A DNA stretch of 64,000 bases from an uncultured Planctomycetaceae bacterium (lineage in GTDB: Bacteria; Planctomycetota; Planctomycetia; Planctomycetales; Planctomycetaceae), in the NCBI GenBank assembly GCA_943787265.1, contig CALSLT010000006.1, positions 124,001 through 188,000 on the forward strand, written 5' to 3'. The position numbers and the translations under genes were made by a program. The first letter of the stretch is position 1. Every line of letters begins with the position of its first letter. The notes beneath the pieces are model-generated. The model did no database searches. It was not told where the DNA came from and was given only the letters and a program-made list of their open reading frames with translations. Below, in pieces: positions 1 through 8,147 of the stretch.

Positions 1-1
1 T

Positions 2-736
2 CTTCCTCACAATCCGTTTCCGGTGACTCCGGACAGCGCCGACCCAAAGTCAAAGGACGCAAAACGGAACTTCATCGACATGGTGCAGTACATCGACAAA
101 AACGTTGGACGCCTGGAAGACACTTTGCAGGAACTCGGACTTCGCGAGAACACGCTCATCATCTTTACCGGCGACAACGGCACCAATGCCGTTCTTACAT
201 CCGAATTGAATGGGCGTCAAATTCGAGGCGGGAAAGGATTCACGCACGACTACGGGACTCACGTGCCTTTGATCGTCAACTGGCCGGGACGAGTGCCGGC
301 CGGGAAAGTGGTCGACGATCTGGTTTGCTTTTCCGATCTGTTTCCAACGATGGTTGAAGCAGCGGGACTGCCTCCGAAGAAAATCACCGATGGTGATGGC
401 TGGAGTTTCTGGCCGCAGTGCGAGGGCAGAGCGGGACGGAAACGTGAATGGATCTACTGTTACTACTTTCCTCGACCGTCATCCGCAAAATACAACGATA
501 AGTACAGCCACAATGAAGTCCGGTTCACACGAGACAAACGTTACAAGCTGTACGACAACGGCGAGATGTTTGATACGACGGAGGATGTACTCGAGAAACG
601 CCCGATCGCAATCGGCCAGGCGGGACCACCTGGCGAGTCAGCCCGCAAAGTGCTTCAGCAGGCGTTGGACTCCTATCCGGATGCCGGCCGAAATGCCAAC
701 CGCAGAAAGCAGACCGCGAAAAAGAAGAATCGTTAG
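2..736 (+). CDS. Sulfatase, C-terminal part (5' cut by window edge)
   Basis: This is the C-terminal part of an arylsulfatase-type hydrolase that would remove sulfate esters from glycans, probably in the periplasm. The frame is already open at base 2 and reads LPHNPF before the first Met, typical mid-sulfatase sequence, so the gene starts outside the window. A TGDNG motif (metal-site Asp/Asn) near residue 57 is followed by GGKG and a YGTHVP segment carrying the Lys and His that contact sulfate in the family. The C-terminus is lysine/arginine rich. The nucleophile region is not in view, so the Cys or Ser type cannot be stated. A second sulfatase follows 140 bases downstream on the same strand. 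Confidence 0.93.
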   Translation, partial: LPHNPFPVTPDSADPKSKDAKRNFIDMVQYIDKNVGRLEDTLQELGLRENTLIIFTGDNGTNAVLTSELNGRQIRGGKGFTHDYGTHVPLIVNWPGRVPAGKVVDDLVCFSDLFPTMVEAAGLPPKKITDGDGWSFWPQCEGRAGRKREWIYCYYFPRPSSAKYNDKYSHNEVRFTRDKRYKLYDNGEMFDTTEDVLEKRPIAIGQAGPPGESARKVLQQALDSYPDAGRNANRRKQTAKKKNR

Positions 737-761
737 CAGCCCGTTGAAAGAGCACTTGCGC

Positions 762-849
762 AGGCCGGATCAAGCGCCGCTCCGGCGATGCGAAATCGTC
801 GGCAATCACAGAAGCCGGAACAGCGTCGCTTCGCTCCTGGGTCCGGCCT
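762..849. repeat. Degenerate palindromic repeat between sulfatases
   Basis: The gap between the two sulfatase genes starts with AGGCCGGATCAAGCG and ends with TCCGGCCT, an inverted pair at 762-769 and 842-849 with further GCCGG/CCGGC matches inside. A related string, read on the opposite strand, lies at 36834-36875. It looks like an old REP-type element; it may also act as a transcript-stabilising hairpin. The match is imperfect. Confidence 0.4.
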
Positions 850-876
850 ACACGTCCAGAAAAGGTGTATCTGTCC

Positions 877-2334
877 ATGAACTGCCAATCAACACTGCGT
901 GGGTTCATGACCACGATGCTTGTGGCTGGCCTCAGCGCTTCTCTATCGGCTGAGCAGTCTCGCCCAAATGTGCTGCTGATTCTCTCCGATGATCACAGCA
1001 TGCCGCATGTCAGTTGTTACGACGACGAAAACACAAAACGGTTCAGGATAACGCCGAACCTTCAGAAGTTCGCCGAGCAGGGAATGCGGTTTGATCGGGC
1101 ATACACGTCCGCTCCGCAATGTGCTCCGTCACGGATTTCGATTTTTGCGTGTCGATCTCCCATCGGCCTGAGCGTGACTCGATTCGCGCAACCACCACGT
1201 GCCGATGTTCGCTTCTTCACGGACGTCCTTCGCGCAGGCGGCTATTGGGTGGGACTGGACGGACGCCACCAGCATCTTGACGGCCGTGTCCGCGAAGCCG
1301 AACACATTGACAGGGCGCTGCGGCAAGCCGGCATGCAGAGTCTCGACCAGCGGTTTGATCACTTCGTGCGATCCGCCGGGACCAAGGGCGACAGTTTGTT
1401 TCAAGTCGCCGATCGCGTTGCCGCGGCTCTGGACAAAGTGCCCGACGAAAAACCGTTCTTCCTTTACTTCGGTTTTAGTCAGCCGCATCGAAAGTTCTCG
1501 CTGAAGTACGACGGAATCGATCCGATCGAATTGAAACTTCCGGCGGACTGGCCCGATCTCCCTGAAGTCCGCGTCGATTACGCCAGGTATCTCGCATCGG
1601 TGCGTGAACTGGATCAGGGTTTTGGACAGATCATGGCGCTTCTGAAGACCCGCGGCATCGACGACAACACGCTCGTTATCTTCATGGGCGACAACGGCGA
1701 AGCGCTGCTTCGAGGCAAAGGCACTCTGTACGACCGCGGCACTCATGTTCCGCTGATGATCCGCTGGCCGGGCCGAGTCAAACCGGGGTCGAGTTCTTCC
1801 ACACTTGTCTGTGGGACAGACCTTGGCCCGACGATTCTCTCCGCATGTGGAATGAAACCGCCGAAGGAAATGACGGGGGACAGTTTCATGCGACAACTTT
1901 TGGGAAGGAAGGGTGAAGACCGGCGATACGTATTCGCCGAACGTGGCTGGCACTGGGGGCCGATCACTCGAACCGATGGTCTGGACCTTTCACGTTCAAT
2001 CACGTCGACTCATTACCGATACATCTACAACGCACTGCCGAACCGCAGCTACACGCCGGTCGACATGTCTAACAAGGATGCCTGGAAGGCGATTCAGTCG
2101 GCACATGCTGCTGATAAGCTCTCGCCATTGCACCAGCGACTTTACTTTCGGAACCCACGGCCAGTCGTCGAGTTATACGATCTGCGGAGCGATCCGCTGG
2201 AACTCAACAATCTTGCGGGAAAGAAGCCGGTCGCCAACATAGAACGAACGCTTCGCGAGGAGCTTGAAAGCTGGATGATTCGCGAGCACGATTTTCTGCC
2301 ACTACCGACCCATGCGCTGCAGAATACAAAGTGA
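877..2334 (+). CDS. Sulfatase (Cys-type, SGSH-like)
   Basis: This is a secreted sulfatase related to the heparan N-sulfatase branch. The metal-binding pair is in LILSDDH. The active-site motif CAPSR follows about 43 residues later; its Cys would be converted to formylglycine by a dedicated FGE encoded elsewhere. FMGDNG and GTHVP supply the other metal and sulfate ligands. The usual TGR after the CxPSR helix reads ACR here, so the last Gly of the signature is missing. A short signal peptide ends near SLSAEQS. I favour ATG 877 with AAGG upstream; GTG 865 is in frame and possible. Length (about 485 residues) is normal. With the upstream partial gene it forms a sulfatase pair. Confidence 0.92.
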   Translation: MNCQSTLRGFMTTMLVAGLSASLSAEQSRPNVLLILSDDHSMPHVSCYDDENTKRFRITPNLQKFAEQGMRFDRAYTSAPQCAPSRISIFACRSPIGLSVTRFAQPPRADVRFFTDVLRAGGYWVGLDGRHQHLDGRVREAEHIDRALRQAGMQSLDQRFDHFVRSAGTKGDSLFQVADRVAAALDKVPDEKPFFLYFGFSQPHRKFSLKYDGIDPIELKLPADWPDLPEVRVDYARYLASVRELDQGFGQIMALLKTRGIDDNTLVIFMGDNGEALLRGKGTLYDRGTHVPLMIRWPGRVKPGSSSSTLVCGTDLGPTILSACGMKPPKEMTGDSFMRQLLGRKGEDRRYVFAERGWHWGPITRTDGLDLSRSITSTHYRYIYNALPNRSYTPVDMSNKDAWKAIQSAHAADKLSPLHQRLYFRNPRPVVELYDLRSDPLELNNLAGKKPVANIERTLREELESWMIREHDFLPLPTHALQNTK

Positions 2335-2722
2335 CATTCATGCATTGAATTCAGCCCTCCCTTTACACGTTCTCTATGGCCGAAGGTTTGGTTCGCGAAC
2401 GATGGCGTTGAAGTCAATTCGTTTGAGTATTCCTGCTTTCCAACACTTGCGCAATTGGACCGTTCACAGCAAGTCGGGCGGATCAACGATCGCAGCGATC
2501 TGCCACGGTGGACTCCGGCAAGGGCATGATTGCTAAAGCCGGTTTAATCTGACCGTGCCGGAACGGCGTTTGATCCGCGCCTACTCGCGCCGATGGGATG
2601 TGGCGTTCCTCGGTGGCTTTACGTGAACGCGGGCGTTTCGTGTAACGCGCGATCGTTAGGGTGGATGTATCGACAATGGCGACAACTACCTGCCGAAAAT
2701 TGACCAGCCACGACGGGAGCTG
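2335..2722. other. Intergenic, no gene recognised
   Basis: These 388 bases separate the sulfatase from the FGE-domain genes. Short open frames on both strands show no recognisable domain or signal. The last ten bases carry a GGGAG ribosome-binding site for the next gene. Confidence 0.6.
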
Positions 2723-5131
2723 ATGATGATCTGCCGAAGACCACATCTGACTGTTGCAGTGTTTGCCACTGCGATTTTAGTCGCAGCGGGCACGCGTGCA
2801 GATGACTCCACAGAGCCAGAACGCGTCCTGATGACAGAGAACCCGCTCAGCGCAGAGCAGGCTCAAGCGGCGCAGAAGGCCTGGGCCGATCATCTCAAGT
2901 TCGATGTGGTCGTCGAGAATTCTATCGGCATGCAATTGTGTCTGATTCCTCCTGGAACATTTCCAATGGGCGAATCAAAACGAAATCGCCCGGTGGTGAC
3001 GCACAGCGGGGCGTATCTGATCGGACGCTATGAAGTGACTCAGGGAGAATGGGAACGAGTGATGGGGCGGCTCCCGAGTCAGCTGGTTCATGGCAAGGGG
3101 GACCGTTTCCCTGTCTACCGGATCACCTACGCCGAAGCGTCTGAATTCTGCCGGAAGCTCACCGGGCTCGACCGCGAGGCTGGCAAGCTGCCGGAGGGCT
3201 ACGAATATCGTTTGCCGACGGACGCGGAATGGGAATACGCCTGTCGATCTGGAACCCTGACTGCCACATACTTCGGCGACAGCCTGAACAGCAGGCAGGC
3301 GAATTTCGATGGAAGCAAGCCTTTCAACGGAGCCGAGACTGGTCCGAATCTCGCCCGCACGGCAGAGGTTGGCAGCTACCCTGCCAACGCCTGGGGCTTA
3401 CACGACATGCATGGCAACCTCTGCGAGTGGGCCATCGACTGGTACCATGCAAAACCAAAGGGCGGCATTGATCCGGTGCAACTCACGCCCGCACCAAAAC
3501 GGCTGCTCAGAGACGGGCGTCATAGCTCTCTTGGCCAATGGTGTCGGTCGGCGAATCGCTACTACATGGACCCGAAAGTCCGTCCTGGCTCGGTCGGCGT
3601 CCGTCCTGTCCTCACCAAACTGCAGCATGACTCCGTTGAGCCGGAGCGAGTCCTGATGACTGAGCACTCGCTTAGCGCAGAGGATGCTCAGGCAAAGCAG
3701 AAGGCCTGGGCCGATCATCTCGGGGGCGATGCGGTCGTCGAGAACTCGATCGGAATGCAGTTGAGTGTGATCCCACCGGGAACATTTCCAATGGGCAAAG
3801 AGGATCACAAGGGGGAAGAGGGGCCTCAGGAGGTGACTCACAGTCAGCCATATTTTATCGGACGGTATGAAGTGACTCAGGGTGAATGGGAACGAGTGAT
3901 GGGGCCGCTCCGCAAGCAGCCGACAGTGGGCGTTGGTGACCGCTTCCCTGTCTACAATATCAACTACCCCGAAGCGGCAGAATTTTGCCGGAAGCTCACC
4001 GGGCTCGACCGCGAGGCTGGCAAGCTGCCGGAGGGCTACCAATACCGATTGCCGACAAGCGCGGAATGGGAATACGCCTGCCGAGCTGGAACGCTGACGG
4101 CCACATACTTCGGCGACAAGCTGAGCAGCAGTCAGGCGAACTTCGATGGAAGCATTCCTTTAAACGGAGCCGAGAAAGGTCCGAATCTCGGACGAACGGC
4201 AGAAGTCGGCAGTTACCCTGGCAACGCCTGGGGCCTACACGACACGTATGGCAACTTGTACGAGTGGTGCCTCGATTGGTACCACAAGAGACCGAAGGGC
4301 GGCGTTGATCCGGTGCATCTCCTGCCCGGACCAGAACGCCGCAGGCCGGAACGGGTCCGCAATGGCGGATGTCACAGCCATGCGGGCCGTTACTGTCGGT
4401 CGTCGAATCGCTACTTCGAACCTCCGGAGATGCGCAGTACCAAAATTGGGCTCCGTCCTGTTCTTTCAAAGCTGCATCTTGACGGGCTTCATCAACTGAC
4501 CGATGCCGCGCATACCGATGGCAATCAATGCTGGACGCGAGATGGGAAGAACACGCGGATCTGGAATAAGCGAAATTTCACGACCGGCGACTACTGGGTC
4601 ATGGCAGGGCACGTCAGCAGTCCGCCTGGAGAACCCTTCGCTACTCCTCGTTCCGACAAGAGCTATCACACTTGGGCGCACACCTGCCTGACCGATGGCA
4701 GAATCCTTGTGCGGTCCAATCCTCCGAACCAGGAGCTGGGCTACTACCTGATGACGCCCAACAAGGGCGGGACGCCAGAGTTCGAACGCATTCAATGCGA
4801 CCTGGCAACGAAAGGCGTACTCGACCGAATCAGCCTTTCGCCGGGTGAAACCAGAGTTTGTTTCGAGTTCCAGACTGGATTCGAAAGTGGCGTACCAGGC
4901 CGCACACTCTACGTGGCCGACTTTGACGCGAAGCAACCCGCGATCAGTGGTGCCACGCCTTTTGCCAACGAAGACGAAAAACCAATCTGGTACGCCTACC
5001 CACGCTGGTCGAAAGACGAATCCGCCATCATCTACCAGGCAGACGAGGAGCTCTACCTTCACAACCTGGCCAACAAGTCAACGACGAAAGTGTCAACGAC
5101 TGACGCGCACATAAAACGAGCGCCAAAGTAG
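2723..5131 (+). CDS. Secreted protein with two FGE-sulfatase domains and a PD40-like tail
   Basis: An N-terminal signal peptide (to about residue 26) is followed by two FGE-sulfatase/SUMF1-fold domains, roughly residues 50-305 and 306-598. Each has the family landmarks NSIGMQL, IPPGTFPMG, YEVTQGEWERVMG, YRLPT-AEWEYACR and WGLHD-GNL-EW. The C-terminal 200 residues contain WSKDESAIIYQ and LYVADFD blocks typical of TolB/PD40 propeller blades. The paired cysteines of catalytic formylglycine-generating enzymes are not both present: the first position is not Cys, so sulfatase maturation is unlikely and a binding or structural role is more plausible. GGGAG at 2715-2719 fits a start at ATG 2726 slightly better than 2723. 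The next gene is a close paralogue. Confidence 0.85.
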   Translation: MMICRRPHLTVAVFATAILVAAGTRADDSTEPERVLMTENPLSAEQAQAAQKAWADHLKFDVVVENSIGMQLCLIPPGTFPMGESKRNRPVVTHSGAYLIGRYEVTQGEWERVMGRLPSQLVHGKGDRFPVYRITYAEASEFCRKLTGLDREAGKLPEGYEYRLPTDAEWEYACRSGTLTATYFGDSLNSRQANFDGSKPFNGAETGPNLARTAEVGSYPANAWGLHDMHGNLCEWAIDWYHAKPKGGIDPVQLTPAPKRLLRDGRHSSLGQWCRSANRYYMDPKVRPGSVGVRPVLTKLQHDSVEPERVLMTEHSLSAEDAQAKQKAWADHLGGDAVVENSIGMQLSVIPPGTFPMGKEDHKGEEGPQEVTHSQPYFIGRYEVTQGEWERVMGPLRKQPTVGVGDRFPVYNINYPEAAEFCRKLTGLDREAGKLPEGYQYRLPTSAEWEYACRAGTLTATYFGDKLSSSQANFDGSIPLNGAEKGPNLGRTAEVGSYPGNAWGLHDTYGNLYEWCLDWYHKRPKGGVDPVHLLPGPERRRPERVRNGGCHSHAGRYCRSSNRYFEPPEMRSTKIGLRPVLSKLHLDGLHQLTDAAHTDGNQCWTRDGKNTRIWNKRNFTTGDYWVMAGHVSSPPGEPFATPRSDKSYHTWAHTCLTDGRILVRSNPPNQELGYYLMTPNKGGTPEFERIQCDLATKGVLDRISLSPGETRVCFEFQTGFESGVPGRTLYVADFDAKQPAISGATPFANEDEKPIWYAYPRWSKDESAIIYQADEELYLHNLANKSTTKVSTTDAHIKRAPK

Positions 5132-5179
5132 GTGACTTCTCATATTCACAACGATGATGTTATCTCACCGGAGTTGTTG

Positions 5180-7087
5180 ATGATTCGCCAAAGACCGCAA
5201 CTAATCGTTTCAGTGTTTGCAGCCATAATCTTAGTCGCAACGGCCGCGCATGCAGATGCATCCGCAGAGCCAAAGCGCGTACTAATGACAAAGCACCCGC
5301 TCAGCGCAGAGCAGGCTCAGGCAGCGCAGAAGGCGTGGGCCGAGCATCTCGGATTCGAGGTGGCATTCGAGAACTCGATCGGCATGCAGCTACGTGTGAT
5401 CCCGCCGGGGACGTTTCACATGAGGAGCCCGCAAGCTGAGAAGGGGCAAAAGGGGCCGGTTGAAGTGACGCTCAGCCAGGGATTTTTGATCGGCCAGTTT
5501 GAGGTGACTCAGGGGGAATGGGAACGAGTCATGGGGCCGCTCGAAGGACAACTCAATGCCGGCGCCGGCGACCGGTTCATCGAAGGAATGCTCGATGCTG
5601 GCGCTGGCGACCGGTTTCCGGTGTACCACGTCACTCACACTGAGGCGACTGAATTCTGCCGAAAGCTAACGCTACTTGATCGCGAGGCTGGCAAACTACC
5701 CCGCGGCTACGAATACCGCCTTCCAACCGCAGGGGAAGGGGAGTTCGCCTGCCGGGCCGGGACGCTGACACTCACTCACTTTGGCGACAAGATGAGTAGC
5801 CGACTGGCGAATTACGATGGCACCAAACCGCTCAGGGACTCCGAAAAAGGGCCGAAGCTCGGTCGAACGGCGGAGGTTGGCAGTTATCCGGCCAATGCCT
5901 GGGGGTTGCACGATGTGCATGGGAATGTTGGCGAATGGTGTATCGACTGGTATCACGACAAAGTCGAGGGAGGCATTGACCCAGTGATGCTCCAGCCCTC
6001 CGGCGGCGAAAAACCACACAAGATGTTTCGGGCTGGTTCATGGGGAAGCCCTGGTATGCGTTGCCATTCGGCGCACCGCTACCACATCAAGCCCCAAAAC
6101 AGAAGCTATATCGGTCTTCGTCCTGTCCTTACAAAGATCAGCCACGTTGCAACTGGTCAGGCCAACTCTACTCAGGCTGATACCACGTCTGCTGCGAGCT
6201 TAGTCGCAGCCGCTAGACATGCGGAGGACTCCGACGAGCCGAAGCCCGTACTAATGACCGAAAGGCCGCTCACAACGGAGCAGGCTCAGGCAGCGCAGAA
6301 GGCGTGGGCCGATCAGCTCGGACTCGAGGTTTCATACAATAGTTCGATCGGCATGCAATTGCGTGTGATCCCGCCGGGTACGTATCTCATGGGGAGTCCC
6401 AAAGGCGAAGTTGACCGCAAGGGCCACGAGGCTCAGGTTGAAGTAACGCTAAGTCAGGCGTTCCTGATCGGTCGGTATGAGGTCACACAAGGAGAATGGG
6501 GACGAGTGATGGGGCCGAGAAAGAGGCAGTTGAAAAAGGGCGTTGGTGACCGCTTCCCTGTTTACGAGATCAACCACGCCGAAGCGTCCGAATTCTGCCG
6601 GAAGCTCACGCAGCTTGACCGCGATGCTGGTACTCTGCCGGACGGCTACCAGTACCGCTTGCCGACCGATGCGGAATGGGAATACGCCTGCCGTGCCGGA
6701 ACGCTGACCGCAACGTACTTCGGCGACAAGATGAGCAGCAAGCAGGCAAACTACGATGGAGAGAACCACCCGTACAACGGGGCTGAGAAAGGACCGAATC
6801 TCGATGGTACAGCCGAGGTAGGCAGTTATCCGGCGAACGCATGGGGGTTACACGATATGCATGGGAACTTGTGCGAATGGTGTGTGGATTGGCACGAACA
6901 CAAAGTGAAGGGAGGCGTTGACCCAGTGCAGCTCGATCCCAAGTCGAAACGGATGATTCGAGACTGCCGCTTTGGGAATCCGGGTAGGTACGCCCGATCG
7001 GCCAATCGCTATTACGCTCCACCAGACGAGCGGCGTTCCAACGTCGGCTTCCGTCCGGTTCTCTCAAAACTGCATCTTGATAAGTAG
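5180..7087 (+). CDS. Secreted protein with two FGE-sulfatase domains
   Basis: This is a paralogue of the preceding gene, with a signal peptide and two FGE-sulfatase domains separated by a linker near 6150-6250. An upstream GTG at 5132 is in frame, but ATG 5180 has GGAG six bases away and aligns with the start of the paralogue, so I use 5180. Domain 1 carries an unusual duplicated GAGDRF segment around 5560-5612 in the loop before the HTEATEFC block. Domain 2 ends in CRFGNPGRYARSANR, where Ala replaces the Cys seen in the sister domains, so catalysis is unlikely. The linker resembles a decayed signal peptide, suggesting two former genes fused. No PD40 tail is present. Confidence 0.85.
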   Translation: MIRQRPQLIVSVFAAIILVATAAHADASAEPKRVLMTKHPLSAEQAQAAQKAWAEHLGFEVAFENSIGMQLRVIPPGTFHMRSPQAEKGQKGPVEVTLSQGFLIGQFEVTQGEWERVMGPLEGQLNAGAGDRFIEGMLDAGAGDRFPVYHVTHTEATEFCRKLTLLDREAGKLPRGYEYRLPTAGEGEFACRAGTLTLTHFGDKMSSRLANYDGTKPLRDSEKGPKLGRTAEVGSYPANAWGLHDVHGNVGEWCIDWYHDKVEGGIDPVMLQPSGGEKPHKMFRAGSWGSPGMRCHSAHRYHIKPQNRSYIGLRPVLTKISHVATGQANSTQADTTSAASLVAAARHAEDSDEPKPVLMTERPLTTEQAQAAQKAWADQLGLEVSYNSSIGMQLRVIPPGTYLMGSPKGEVDRKGHEAQVEVTLSQAFLIGRYEVTQGEWGRVMGPRKRQLKKGVGDRFPVYEINHAEASEFCRKLTQLDRDAGTLPDGYQYRLPTDAEWEYACRAGTLTATYFGDKMSSKQANYDGENHPYNGAEKGPNLDGTAEVGSYPANAWGLHDMHGNLCEWCVDWHEHKVKGGVDPVQLDPKSKRMIRDCRFGNPGRYARSANRYYAPPDERRSNVGFRPVLSKLHLDK

Positions 7088-7240
7088 AGGCGATTTCGGA
7101 ACTATTACTAACCCGATGCGCATAAGAGGGACACTGCATCTGATGTCACGGCAGTCAGAAACAAAAGGCCGATCGCCGACTTCACATCCTAAGGCGCAGG
7201 TCATCAGTTTTTCAGTCAGCCAGGATGTTCGCTTTTCTCA

Positions 7241-8011
7241 TCACTCACTGATTCGCGGCAATGTCGTTGGCTTTGGTTCCGGTCCGGGGCCACACGCAAT
7301 CGCCATTTGCAAATGGCGCGTTCTGCTGTCTGCAATGCGACTCTCGCCAATCGCTGAATACTGATCCACAAGCCGTTTGACCGAATCGATCAACGCCGCG
7401 TAATCCAGGTCGGTCAGAGCTAAAGGTTTCATGATTGCGAAGCAACCCGCCGATGAATCGTCCGCGCGCACGACCCTGTTGATGATGGACGTCAGGAAAT
7501 CTTCCGTTTCCTTCTTCAGGACTCGACTGCCTGGACCAAATCCGATGGGCAGACTCACGAGCAGTTTCACCTGGCTCCGGGACTTCCGCTTGATCAGGTC
7601 GACTCGTTCGAGGTGCTTTTGATACAGGCTGGTCGACCGTTGGTTCAGATCGAATTCAACAGCGATTTCAGCTGGAGTCTTTCCAGCCATCAATTCCTGT
7701 AAGTACGCAAGCATTTCGGGTCTCTCGGCAAACAGCGCATCCTGCTCATCCGAAAAGAAGTAGTGCTGAGGCCTGAGTTGATCGGCCCGTTTACTGATTT
7801 CGGAGAACTCAATATTCGCGACTTCAGCGATCTCCAACAGTCGGTCCAGCGGTAGCGAAGGCTTGTTCAGCAATCGCTTGATCGTGGGCAATGAGCATTC
7901 AAGTGCTGCGGCCAGGTGGCTGTAGTTGATGCCGCGCTGCTTCAACAGCTCTTTCACAGCCATCAGATAGCAGGTCGCAGTCAATTGGCTTGAGGTGCTC
8001 ATTCTGCCCAT
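7241..8011 (-). CDS. XRE-like HTH transcriptional regulator
   Basis: The first about 65 residues form a helix-turn-helix of the lambda-repressor type: the stretch LAAALECSLPTIKRLLN has the expected helix-turn-recognition-helix pattern. The remaining about 190 residues contain a second HTH-like stretch (AEIAVEFDLNQRSTSLYQKHL) and a C-terminal region I do not recognise. The frame continues upstream to 8374, but that would overlap the divergent hydrolase, so I take ATG 8011 (ATG 8002 is also possible). It faces the hydrolase gene across 136 bases, and an imperfect palindrome lies directly before its start, which suggests autoregulation or control of the neighbour. That is inference. Confidence 0.75.
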   Translation of the reverse strand: MGRMSTSSQLTATCYLMAVKELLKQRGINYSHLAAALECSLPTIKRLLNKPSLPLDRLLEIAEVANIEFSEISKRADQLRPQHYFFSDEQDALFAERPEMLAYLQELMAGKTPAEIAVEFDLNQRSTSLYQKHLERVDLIKRKSRSQVKLLVSLPIGFGPGSRVLKKETEDFLTSIINRVVRADDSSAGCFAIMKPLALTDLDYAALIDSVKRLVDQYSAIGESRIADSRTRHLQMAIACGPGPEPKPTTLPRISE

Positions 8012-8015
8012 CGTG

Positions 8016-8032
8016 GTATCACATAGTGACAC
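8016..8032. promoter_or_regulatory. Candidate operator palindrome
   Basis: GTATCAC-ATA-GTGACAC is a 7-3-7 inverted repeat with one mismatch, four bases upstream of the start of the HTH regulator and in the intergenic space shared with the serine hydrolase. Size and position suit a dimeric HTH repressor site. A TTGACG hexamer on the minus strand at 8033-8038 directly abuts it. Confidence 0.4.
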
Positions 8033-8147
8033 CGTCAAGTTGTTTTCGCATCCAAATTTGACACTGCCGGCACGAGTCGTAGGATGCTTCGCGTGACGAT
8101 GTTCGGCCGCTTGTTCTCGTACCGTCCCCAAAGCAGGGTCTTTAAGC

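Noticed and set aside
1129..1953. 274-residue open frame on the minus strand
   Set aside because: It is antisense to the second sulfatase, whose active-site motifs fix the true strand.
2483..2746. 87-residue minus-strand open frame before the FGE-domain gene
   Set aside because: It overlaps the signal peptide of a clear plus-strand gene and has no ribosome site or known domain.
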